NCBI RefSeq assembly: GCF_025642135.1
Contig: NZ_CP106793.1
Coordinates: 5,858,001 to 5,922,000 of the forward strand
Direction of reading: 5' to 3'
Source of the DNA: Streptomyces cynarae
GTDB lineage: Bacteria > Actinomycetota > Actinomycetes > Streptomycetales > Streptomycetaceae
Length of the DNA stretch: 64,000 nucleotides
The notes under the pieces were generated by a model. That model ran no database searches, was not told the DNA's origin, and saw only the letters and a list, made by a program, of their open reading frames with translations. Shown here one piece after another: positions 18,461 through 27,031 of the stretch; positions within the stretch are counted from its first letter, which is position 1; every line of letters starts with the position of its first letter. The position numbers and the translations under genes were made by a program.

Positions 18461-19309
18461 TCAGATGCTCCGCATCCCACCGGTGAGGTACCAGGAGCTG
18501 TCTGCGAGGGCGAAGATCAACGCGGCCTGCCAGCTGTTTGGGTCGTAGTCGGAATACTCGCCGGCGTCAGCGAGGAGGTGGTCACGCAGTCCGTCGGGTC
18601 CGGACTCTTCGAGCGTTCTCGTGTCCTTCCTCTTCCGCATGGACAGGGCGTGCCCTGCCTCGGCTCTGTAGCGGTCGGCCAGGTGGTACTTGGTGAAGTG
18701 GCGCCGCAGCCGTGCGGCCTTAGTGTCGGACCAGGTTCCAGGCGGTATCGCCTGGAACACGGCGACACCGCCGGCTGCGCTGTCGATGCGGGCGGAGAGC
18801 CACCGTTCGGAACCGAAATCGTCGAAGTAGGGATGAATTGCCTCCCGTGAGGGCTCTTGATCAAAGGTGTTCGACTTGGCTTGGTTGCAGGTTCCACATA
18901 CCGCGACGAGGTTCTGGGGGGCCAAGGCGAGGAGAGGAAATTTGTCCTTCGGTGCGTGGTGGTCGACTTGTGCGACCGCCTGTATGCCGCACAGGGGGCA
19001 CCGTCTGTCGGCCGCGAGCGCCTTGATTGCGTCGTACAGTTGACGGCCCGCCGCGCGGCCTACCACGGCTTGTGCGTAGATCTCCTCAAACATCGCGCGG
19101 TCCTGGTGGTCTTTCTGCTTAATTAGCTCGACCAGGAGGAAAGAAAGAAGTATCCCATACTGGCCAGCCAGTCGGTATTTCTGTTCCAGCTCCCTGAGTC
19201 CAAATAGGTGTTCGTTGACCCTATCGGCGTACCCGTACTTCTGCAGCCATGCTGAGCAGGCGTCGACGACCTCTTTGACGGTGAATACCGGTCGCGCCGG
19301 ACGGAGCAT
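18461..19309 (-). CDS. HNH endonuclease of a Septu-like ATPase-nuclease pair
   Basis: 282 aa from ATG 19309. The start overlaps the TGA of the ATPase gene (TGATG), so translation is coupled; an open frame to 19567 exists but lies inside the ATPase gene. The HNH/zinc core is clear: C104-x2-C107 (CPLC), D116-H117-H118 followed by APKDKFP, N133 in APQNLVAVCGTCNQAKSN with C138-x2-C141. The pairing of an ABC/OLD-like ATPase with a downstream HNH nuclease, and the 'DHH.PKD.FP...PQNL..VC..CN..K' wording, match PtuB of Septu anti-phage systems. It would cut phage or host nucleic acid when released by the ATPase. The family is solid, the Septu label probable. Confidence 0.8.
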   Translation of the reverse strand: MLRPARPVFTVKEVVDACSAWLQKYGYADRVNEHLFGLRELEQKYRLAGQYGILLSFLLVELIKQKDHQDRAMFEEIYAQAVVGRAAGRQLYDAIKALAADRRCPLCGIQAVAQVDHHAPKDKFPLLALAPQNLVAVCGTCNQAKSNTFDQEPSREAIHPYFDDFGSERWLSARIDSAAGGVAVFQAIPPGTWSDTKAARLRRHFTKYHLADRYRAEAGHALSMRKRKDTRTLEESGPDGLRDHLLADAGEYSDYDPNSWQAALIFALADSSWYLTGGMRSI

Positions 19310-20805
19310 CAGTCCCGCCCCCGAGTCCGTGCATAGGTCATTGCCCGCAGGAGGGAGCGCGCTTCCGAGCCCAGTCCGGTGAAGCGGGCAGTGATCTCCT
19401 CGTAGGTGCCGCCCTCCTCCACTGCATCGACGATGGCAGCGTGAAATCCAGTAGAGGTGGTTTCCAGGCCGAAGGCTTCGTGGGTGAGCTCGCCCACGCT
19501 CTCGCCGTACGTCTCCATCGTCGGCTTGCTGGCAGTAAGCTCCGCGCCATTCCGGACCAGTCTCCATACGCAGGAGGCGGGTACCTCTTGCAGCACGACG
19601 GGGGAGTGGGTGGCAATGACGGCCATGCCGTTTCGGTCCGCGAGCAGGTCGGAGAGGGCCCGGGTGAGGGCGGCCAGGAGGGGTGGGTGCAGATGGATCT
19701 CCGGCTCGTCAATCAGGACAAGGGTGCGCTCGCGGACCACCCTGACCAACCGAGTCACCATGAGGAGTACGACCTTGTGCCCGGAACTGAGTCCGTCGAA
19801 GACTTCGCCCATTGCATCTGCGACGCCTCGTTGGTCGGGATGCCGCATAAGACCGCTGATCAGGTCGGAGTACTCGTCGAGGAATCCGCTGGCTGAGTAG
19901 TTCAGCGTGTCGATCGCCTTGCGCCAGCGCTCCCCCGTTGCACCGATGCGGACCTCGAGGAAGCTCTTTACGAACTCTTCGCGCAGGTCGGCATCAGACT
20001 TCAACTCCCGCCTAGTCTTCCTGAGACCGATGTAGTTGAAACGCAGGTCTTCTCCAGAGTCCTCTATTTGGTGCGGCCTGTCGAAGGGGCTGAAGCTTAC
20101 GAGCGCGCAGCCCGTGAAGCTGTTGTCCTCGCCTCCCGAAGCACTTTCCAATGACACGCGTCTTGCCATCACATGCTCTGCGATGCCTTGCAGCATCCGC
20201 GACTTTCCGACGCCGTTGCGGCCGATCAATGCATGAACGTTCGTCGCCGGCCGGCTCCCCGGTACGGCCTCGAACTCAAACTCCGGGGCCGGAAGCAAGC
20301 CCTCCTGGACGGGGATGTAAGACCACTTGAAAGGCACTCGGTGTGCACGCGTACCCGTGGCGATCCGCTGCAGGAGACGCAGATCCTTGCCTGTTCTGTC
20401 GCGCATCAGGGAACTCGCTAGCACGGGATGGTCTGAGAAGACTGCCGCCATTTCCGGGTTGTAGGCGATGTCGTTCAGGGCCCTCAGGATGTCCCGGCCC
20501 ATTCCCGCCGGCAGCTCATTCAGGGCCGCGTAGTAGTCCTCCTGGTGGGCGAGGCTGGCGAAGTCCTCCGGAAGTGAGTAGAACTCCTCAGGTAGCACCT
20601 CCGCGGTGGCCCGCATGCCCTCCGGCTCGGTGTCCAGATCAAGATGCCCGATCCGAACGTAGCCGATACGCTCCACCCTTCCTTCCAGGTGGACCCGCAG
20701 GTCGAACGTGGTGACGAACCCATAGTCGTTCCAACTGTCTTTGATCAAATAGGCGCCGTCGAGTCTCGGCACCCTCGCCCTGTACTCCAGAACCTTGAAC
20801 CGCAC
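19309..20805 (-). CDS. Septu-like AAA/ABC-type ATPase (PtuA-like)
   Basis: 498 aa, GTG start at 20805 with GGGAG just upstream. Walker A GRNGVGKS is at residues 195-202 and the Walker B/D-loop (LVLIDEPEIHLHPP) at about 359-372, followed by ATHSPVVLQEVP (H-loop), as in OLD/RecF-like ATPases. The 190-residue region before Walker A is longer than expected for a PtuA, whose P-loop is usually near the N-terminus. It may be a specific sensor or oligomerisation domain. It forms a two-gene operon with the HNH gene, with overlapping stop and start. It could belong to another ATPase-HNH defence family. Confidence 0.8.
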   Translation of the reverse strand: MRFKVLEYRARVPRLDGAYLIKDSWNDYGFVTTFDLRVHLEGRVERIGYVRIGHLDLDTEPEGMRATAEVLPEEFYSLPEDFASLAHQEDYYAALNELPAGMGRDILRALNDIAYNPEMAAVFSDHPVLASSLMRDRTGKDLRLLQRIATGTRAHRVPFKWSYIPVQEGLLPAPEFEFEAVPGSRPATNVHALIGRNGVGKSRMLQGIAEHVMARRVSLESASGGEDNSFTGCALVSFSPFDRPHQIEDSGEDLRFNYIGLRKTRRELKSDADLREEFVKSFLEVRIGATGERWRKAIDTLNYSASGFLDEYSDLISGLMRHPDQRGVADAMGEVFDGLSSGHKVVLLMVTRLVRVVRERTLVLIDEPEIHLHPPLLAALTRALSDLLADRNGMAVIATHSPVVLQEVPASCVWRLVRNGAELTASKPTMETYGESVGELTHEAFGLETTSTGFHAAIVDAVEEGGTYEEITARFTGLGSEARSLLRAMTYARTRGRD

Positions 20806-21478
20806 TGAGCTCCCTCAACAGACGCCGATCGACTGACGATCAGACTGCCTCACGCATCCCCGTGTGGGCTACAGGTTCTGCCTCCTGACCGCCGTCGGGC
20901 GCGCCAGTGACCGTGGGTGACCTCCCGGATCCCAGCGCGGCAATGGCAGCAAGTCTGGCTCCGCCGCGATCACGTGGGCTTCCCGATCAGGGAGCCCAGC
21001 CAGCCTTCTGCAGCACCGCTTGTCCGCCGCGACGCGCCTGCGGGACCGCTTCTCGCGACCCGCACACGTTCAGCGCCGACAGCTCCTTGACCCGCTGAAC
21101 CGACAGCTGGCCGCTCTTGACCCGCTGCTGGCTGATACAGGCCCCGAGCGGCATAGCTTCGCCGTCGACCGGATCGCTGGGGCTGCGGGTACATCGAGGT
21201 TCCGCTCCCCTGGGAATCTGGGCTCCCTCGTTCTGCCTTGGGAGACGGAGGGCGCTCCTCCTCTGAGGTGCGACACCTTCTGTCAGACGTCAGGGAGGGC
21301 TACTGCGCAGGACCGGGCGAGACGTCGTGCCCGTGACGCCGGAGCTATGCCGCAGCCGTGAGCCGTTGCGTGTCCGCTGGGGTGGTAGGGGGGCGCACAA
21401 GGGGCGCACTCCCTCGGTGGTGTGCCCCACTGGGCACAGCTGATTCGGCAAAACTGCTTCCGCTTCCTGAGGTGTTCC

Positions 21479-21517
21479 TGAACGCTTGAACAGGGTACGA
21501 ACATGGGATTTGTGAAG
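21479..21517 (+). promoter_or_regulatory. 39-base direct repeat, copy 1
   Basis: Starts TGAACGCTTGAAC and ends TTGTGAAG with exactly the same spacing as copy 2 at 21722-21760. Both end on a GTG that could start a very short ORF (here 12 codons, MKIDSWVTEVGR). Confidence 0.45.
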
Positions 21518-21609
21518 ATCGATTCATGGGTCACCGAGGTGGGGCGCTAGGCAGCGGTCGTCGTTGAGGTGGCCGGTTGGTTCGGTCGAGGCGGCTCCCG
21601 GCGCGAGGC

Positions 21610-21626
21610 ATTTTGCCTGTCAGGCA
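21610..21626. promoter_or_regulatory. palindrome TTTGCCT-GTC-AGGCAAA
   Basis: Perfect 7-base arms around a 3-base spacer, lying between the two 39-base direct repeats. Size fits a dimeric regulator's operator. Confidence 0.4.
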
Positions 21627-21721
21627 AACTTCCTGAGGGTGTGACGCCTCTGTCGCGGCGCACCGCATGTCGCACGTAGATTGCGAATCGGTAACAGGGG
21701 TTCCCTGCCGCGGCGTTTTGT

Positions 21722-21760
21722 TGAACGCTTAAACTCCATGAACGAGGGGGACTTGTGAAG
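21722..21760 (+). promoter_or_regulatory. 39-base direct repeat, copy 2
   Basis: TGAACGCTTAAAC ... GAGGGGGAC-TTGTGAAG. It contains a good ribosome site (GAGGGGGA) before GTG, opening a 19-codon frame (MKVVVRAWRG...). Confidence 0.45.
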
Positions 21761-22315
21761 GTTGTTGTGCGTGCCTGGCGGGGGGTCAGGCGGGGGGCGC
21801 GGGCTTTTCATTGATCCTGCAGTCACATACGAGGAGATCTGGTTGCACCCCACTGGGGCTGGCAGGGCCACTTCCGCAGCGGGGTCCATGCAGGGTCGAT
21901 GTCGAAGGCTTCCGCCTCCAGGGCAGTCGGCCGTGCCTCAGTGGCTTGAGGTCTGGGTCCACCCTGAACATTGGCACGTTGGGGCACGGATACTTTCGGC
22001 TGCTCCCGGCAATGAATGCGCGATGCCAGCCTGTGAACCGGATCGCTGACATCAGGACGCGCTGGTTGCAGAGAGGGTTAGGGCCCTAAGCCCGCCGACC
22101 TGCGACAAGTTGAACGTTCGGACGCCGGATGACCACGGCTCGTCCGCCAAGGCCACAAAAACCGACCTGTCGGGGGCTGTTCTTACTGTCCGCAGCAGGT
22201 CCCGCGGCGTGCGAGTAACGCATTAGCGGAAACGGGGCGATCGTAGTTCAGGAGCCACGTAAATGCAGGGTTGTCAGTGGTGCATCGTGGTGGCAGCAGT
22301 TGAGGCGGTGTAGTC

Positions 22316-25300
22316 GTGATGAACAAACGTGCCGAGTGGGTCCCCGACGCCGGGTTGGTCCGCGAGGTTGATGACCTCTTCGGGCGGGCGATTGATTCCT
22401 ATCGTGCGAATCCGAACCTGATCACGGAGCACGCCAACCAAGAAGAGTCCATCCGGGTCGGCGGTTACTCGAACCGCACGCTTCTGGAACTTGTGCAGAA
22501 CGCGGCTGACGCAATGTCAGGAGCTGCCGAACACGAGGAGGGGGCAGGGCGGGTCGAGATCGTCCTCGACCTTGACCGTCAGACACTGTACTGCGCGAAC
22601 GCCGGCCGTCCGTTTTCACGAAGCGGCCTCACCACGCTCGCCCATGCGCATCTCAGTGGTAAGCGGGGCGACGAGATCGGGCGGTTCGGGCTCGGTTTCA
22701 AGTCTGTGCTCGCGGTCACCGACACTCCACAGGTGTTCAGCCGATCGGTCGCTTTCGAGTTCAACTCGTCGAAGGCGAAGGCGGCGATCGCGACGATCGT
22801 GCCCGCCTCCAAGAGACTCCCGATCCTGAGGACCCTGACCCGGATCGACGCGGAGGCCGAGTTCGTCAAGGACGCGATCCTGGCCGAGCTGGCGGAGTGG
22901 GCGGTGACGATAGTCAGATTGCCGCATGCGACGAGGCTGGAGAATCTCAAGAAGGAGATCGAGGAATTTCGATCCGAGTTCCTCCTATTCGTCAACTCGG
23001 TGCGTGAGATCCGGCTCCGGGTACTCGGAGCCGACGCGAACTTCGTGACGAGTCATGTGTCGCGGGAGCTGGGCGACGGCAGGTTTCGGATCGAGCGTCC
23101 AGACGGTGACCACGAAGAGTGGTACGTCGACAACCGAATGCATGCACCCAGCCCCGAGGCACGGATCGAAGTCGGCGAAGCGGTGTCTCGTGACCGAATG
23201 AAGGTCACGGTCGCGATGCCGGCACGCTTCGCACAACTGAGGACGGGCGAGTTCTGGTCGTATTTCCCGCTCCAGGACAGGACATCGGCATCCGCCCTTT
23301 TCAACGCCCCCTGGAGCGTCAACGACGACCGCACCACCCTGCTTTCGAACACGTACAACCGAGAGATCCTTGTGACCCTCTCGGGAATGTTCCTCGACAT
23401 GCTGCCGAAGGTCTCGTCCGTCGACGATCCGGCAGCACACCTGGACTACATGCCGGCGCGTGGCCGTGAGACCCACTCGTTCGGCGACGAGATCCTCTGT
23501 GCCCATGTTCCGCAGCTCGGCTGTGAGAAGGCTCTGATCCCCGACGCAACAGGCGTGCTACGCACGCCGCCGGAGCTCCGTCCCCTTGACTTCGGCGTCA
23601 GTGAGGCGTCCGAACGTGACCACGAAGAGTGGATCAAGTCGCCCCACACCGACGACGCCGTGCCGCACTGGCGTTGTTATGCCAACGGTCAGCAGCGTGT
23701 GACTCGCTTGAGGGCGCTTTACGTGTGCAGCGTCTCCACCGCCTTCGCCGACTCACGGCCCAGAGATGATTTGAAGGCGTTGGAGAGGATCCCCAAGCGA
23801 GGTGTCCTGTCCTGGCTGCGTGAGTGGGCGGAGGGGCCCGACGTGGCCTCTGCAGCGAAGGCGCTCGATTTCGTGCTGCGCAATCCCAACGGCTTCGGTC
23901 CGGCGAAGGTCATACCGACGACCGGGGGCATGTTGTCCATCAAGGACCGTGACCGGGTCTTCCTCCATCGTACGGAGGATGTCGACATCGAAGGAGCGTG
24001 CTTCGTCGACCCGGAGTTCCTGGCCGTTCCCGGCGTCGAAAAGAAGCTCGGGGACAGAGGCTTCCGGGACCTCGATCCTCTCTCGATGTTCGAGGCCAGG
24101 ATGGCCAGGCTGTCGCCGGAGGCCGAGGACGACGAGCTCCCGAAGTTCTGGGACGCTGCCACCGATGTGCCCATGGCACAGGCACAGAAGGTCGTGGCGG
24201 GCAACAAGGCGGGCGCTCTCAAGGTCCCTACACGCGACGGGGGTTGGGCTTCACCCACATACGTGCTGGACATCGACGGTCTTGGCGACAGCGCACCCGA
24301 TCGAGTTCTGGACCGGACGAGGTGTGTTCCCCAGCTCGCACACGCGGCAGGTGTCATCACCGAGCCGGTCGGCTCGTACTCGCTCGAGGACGAGGTCCAC
24401 TTCGATGACTACTGCCAGTACGTGCTGGACGAGGTGAACCGGAGGCTCGGGCCCGGAGAGCGCCCCATCGAGCAGGTGGAGTTCGACAGGGGGGACGGCC
24501 CCGGTCCATTCTCGGTACTCCTGATGTTGGAGGACGCGGGCGCGTCCGAACTCGTACGCGAGCGGTGGACGGAAGGACTGCTCAGACTCGACCAGGCAGG
24601 TCACTGGCTCTGCACGGACATCGACACGGGGCTCAGCCACCGGGTTCTGTCCCCTGTTCGATGGGCGGCTGGCCGAGCCGGCCTGCTGAAGTCGGCTCGC
24701 GGCTACCGGACTCCCGACCGCGTAGTCTCTGCGTCGCTCGTCGAGTACGAGGCCCTGCTGCCTCTGTTCCGAGGACCGCGCCACGTCGAGGACGCTCTGA
24801 AGCTGCCCAAGGATCTGGGCGAGGTCCCTGCGGAGGTCCTGCGTGAAGCGCTCGAGGCGGAGGTCACCTCGCCGATCAGCAACGTGGCGCTGACGGGGTT
24901 CGTCCTCACCGCGAGTCGGTTCGCATTCCCGGAGGGGCATCCGATGTTCATCCCCGCCCGGGTGGGACGTGCCATCGAGAGGAGGCGTCCCGACGCGGTG
25001 TACTTGGCGACGACCGAAGAGGAACGCGAGTTCCTCAACCTGAGGCAGAAGCCGTACCTCAAGGTGGATGAGGACGAAGCGGACGAGTTCGTCGAAGTGG
25101 TCGGATGCCGACGGTTCGAGGACAGCTTCTCCTTCTCGCTCCTGGTCGACGGTCGGCAGGTCGAGGAGCGCGTCATCGACTTGTACACCGGACTGCGTTC
25201 GACGTTCGTCGAGGACAAGGTCACGAACGCGACCGTGGCGAAGGCCGTCCAGATCACGAAGCGTGTGACCACGGAGGACGGTGTCGAGGACCAGTCGCTC

Positions 25301-27031
25301 GAATGGCACCGCCAGGGAATGACCCTGGTGGTCCAGGCAGAACTCGACGAACCTCGTGTCCTGCAGATCGTCAACGAGGCATTCGACCTGCGCCTGTCGA
25401 ACGCCGAGTTGAGCGACATCCTCCAGGCACGCGTCGACCAACACCTGGAGATGCAACGGCAAGATGCCCGGGGCGCGTTTAGTGACGTGGAGCGGCTGGC
25501 GATCTACATCGGTGACGACACGCTGAAGGAGAACCTGCCGAAGGGACTTTGGCAGGCGCTTGAGGGCCAAGGCCTGGTGGACGGCTCCACGTCCGTCGCC
25601 GAGCTGTTCCTGACCGTCTATGGCAGCGACTCGATCAAGCTTCTAGCGGAGGAGTTCAGCGCCGAGGGGTACACGGACGTTCCCACGACATGGGCGGGGG
25701 GAGCATCGACCGTCGCCTGGCTTCGGAAGATGGGGTTCGGCGCCAAGTACGCCGGGCGTCGCACCCGACACCAGGACGATGAGTTCGTCGTGCCCGGTGC
25801 CGTGAAGCTCAAGCCATTGCACGACTTCCAGGAGAAGATCAGGGAGGAACTGCAGGAGGTCCTGACGTCCCGGGGACGGGATGGTCGTGCGCTCAAGGGC
25901 ATGGTGGAACTTCCGACGGGAGCTGGGAAGACCCGGGTGGCCACCGAAACCGTGCTGCGGCTGTTCGTCGACGGCGAGATGAGCGGAACCGTGCTCTGGA
26001 TCGCGCAGTCGGAGGAGCTCTGCGAGCAGGCGGTGCAGACGTTCGGTACCGTCTGGCGTTGGCTCGGGGACGAGCGTCCGTTGACGATCGGCCGGCTCTG
26101 GAACACCAATGTCGTCCACGAACCCGACACCGAGTTCAGTGTGGTCGTGGCCACCGACGCCAAGCTCGACCGGGTGGCCGACACTCCTGAGTACGAGTGG
26201 CTGAGCAAGGCCTCCGCAGTGTTCATCGACGAGGCGCACCGAGCCGGCGGGTCGAAGATGTACACGAAGATCCTCAGATGGCTCGGAGTCGACGGGCGTA
26301 GCTGGGAACGGCCTCTCGTGGGCATCTCGGCGACGCCGTTCAAGGGCAGCGGCGATGTCACCGAGCCGACGAAGGAACTGGCGGCCCGCTTCGGTCACCA
26401 CAAGATGAGCGCCTTCGACGGCAACGCCTACCCGGAGTTGTCGAAGAGAGGTGTCCTCGCCAGGGTTCGACACGAAGTGCTGGACGGCGTGAAGGTCGCG
26501 CTGGAGCCGGATGAACTCGCACAGGTGCGGTCCCTGCGCAAACTCGAACCCCAGGTCCTCGACCGCATCGGCCGGGACCAGGCCCGCATGAAGATCCTGG
26601 TGGACGACATCCTGAAGCGCGATCCGGAATGGCCGATCCTCGTGTTCACGCCGAACGTCCTGTCCGCCCAGGTCCTCGCCGCGACACTGCGTTACCGGAA
26701 GGTCGCGGCCGAGGCGGTCAGCGGCCAGACCGGACGGCAGACGCGCCGTGACGTCATCGAGAGGTTCAAGAGGAACGAGATCAGGGTTCTGGCCAACTGC
26801 GACCTGCTGATTCAGGGATTCGACGCGCCCGGCGTCCGGGCGCTGTACATCGCGAGGCCCACGTTCAGTCCCAGCGCCTACATCCAGATGGCCGGCCGCG
26901 GTCTGCGTGGCCCTGAGAACGGCGGCAAGGAGGAGTGCCTCATCGTGGACGTCGCCGACAACTTCGGCGCGGTCAACGACTTCCTCGGATTCCGTGCGTA
27001 CGAGGGCCTCTGGCGAAAGCAGGGATCATGA
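22316..27031 (+). CDS. giant GHKL (sacsin/Hsp90-like) ATPase fused to a DEAH-type SF2 helicase
   Basis: 1571 aa; GTG 22316 or ATG 22319 (GTGATG) after GAGGCGG. The N-terminus has GHKL ATP-binding motifs: N-box E58-x3-N62-x2-D65 (ELVQNAADAM), NAGRPF at 95-100, GRFGLGFKS at 122-130, as in sacsin-type ATPases. About 1000 residues without recognised motifs follow. The C-terminus is an SF2 helicase: Walker A ELPTGAGKTR at about 1198-1208, DEAH at about 1303-1306 (FIDEAHRAGG), SATPF, motif V (FDAPGVRALY) and motif VI QMAGRGLRGP at about 1523. First gene of a four-gene operon, overlapping the NERD gene (ATGA). Likely an ATP-driven nucleic-acid sensor or motor. The fusion is clear; the role is inferred from the DrmA/DrmB neighbours. 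Confidence 0.85.
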   Translation: MMNKRAEWVPDAGLVREVDDLFGRAIDSYRANPNLITEHANQEESIRVGGYSNRTLLELVQNAADAMSGAAEHEEGAGRVEIVLDLDRQTLYCANAGRPFSRSGLTTLAHAHLSGKRGDEIGRFGLGFKSVLAVTDTPQVFSRSVAFEFNSSKAKAAIATIVPASKRLPILRTLTRIDAEAEFVKDAILAELAEWAVTIVRLPHATRLENLKKEIEEFRSEFLLFVNSVREIRLRVLGADANFVTSHVSRELGDGRFRIERPDGDHEEWYVDNRMHAPSPEARIEVGEAVSRDRMKVTVAMPARFAQLRTGEFWSYFPLQDRTSASALFNAPWSVNDDRTTLLSNTYNREILVTLSGMFLDMLPKVSSVDDPAAHLDYMPARGRETHSFGDEILCAHVPQLGCEKALIPDATGVLRTPPELRPLDFGVSEASERDHEEWIKSPHTDDAVPHWRCYANGQQRVTRLRALYVCSVSTAFADSRPRDDLKALERIPKRGVLSWLREWAEGPDVASAAKALDFVLRNPNGFGPAKVIPTTGGMLSIKDRDRVFLHRTEDVDIEGACFVDPEFLAVPGVEKKLGDRGFRDLDPLSMFEARMARLSPEAEDDELPKFWDAATDVPMAQAQKVVAGNKAGALKVPTRDGGWASPTYVLDIDGLGDSAPDRVLDRTRCVPQLAHAAGVITEPVGSYSLEDEVHFDDYCQYVLDEVNRRLGPGERPIEQVEFDRGDGPGPFSVLLMLEDAGASELVRERWTEGLLRLDQAGHWLCTDIDTGLSHRVLSPVRWAAGRAGLLKSARGYRTPDRVVSASLVEYEALLPLFRGPRHVEDALKLPKDLGEVPAEVLREALEAEVTSPISNVALTGFVLTASRFAFPEGHPMFIPARVGRAIERRRPDAVYLATTEEEREFLNLRQKPYLKVDEDEADEFVEVVGCRRFEDSFSFSLLVDGRQVEERVIDLYTGLRSTFVEDKVTNATVAKAVQITKRVTTEDGVEDQSLEWHRQGMTLVVQAELDEPRVLQIVNEAFDLRLSNAELSDILQARVDQHLEMQRQDARGAFSDVERLAIYIGDDTLKENLPKGLWQALEGQGLVDGSTSVAELFLTVYGSDSIKLLAEEFSAEGYTDVPTTWAGGASTVAWLRKMGFGAKYAGRRTRHQDDEFVVPGAVKLKPLHDFQEKIREELQEVLTSRGRDGRALKGMVELPTGAGKTRVATETVLRLFVDGEMSGTVLWIAQSEELCEQAVQTFGTVWRWLGDERPLTIGRLWNTNVVHEPDTEFSVVVATDAKLDRVADTPEYEWLSKASAVFIDEAHRAGGSKMYTKILRWLGVDGRSWERPLVGISATPFKGSGDVTEPTKELAARFGHHKMSAFDGNAYPELSKRGVLARVRHEVLDGVKVALEPDELAQVRSLRKLEPQVLDRIGRDQARMKILVDDILKRDPEWPILVFTPNVLSAQVLAATLRYRKVAAEAVSGQTGRQTRRDVIERFKRNEIRVLANCDLLIQGFDAPGVRALYIARPTFSPSAYIQMAGRGLRGPENGGKEECLIVDVADNFGAVNDFLGFRAYEGLWRKQGS

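Larger units (their letters stand above)
20806..22315. other. long regulatory/non-coding stretch between Septu-like and DrmAB operons
   Basis: 1.5 kb without a convincing gene. A frame at about 21020-21240 reads somewhat protein-like (LLDPLNRQLAALDPLLADTG) but has no ribosome site and may be a remnant. Small hairpin TGTGCCC-cact-GGGCACA at 21421-21438. It includes the 39-base direct repeats and a palindrome listed separately, and must hold the divergent promoters. Confidence 0.5.
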
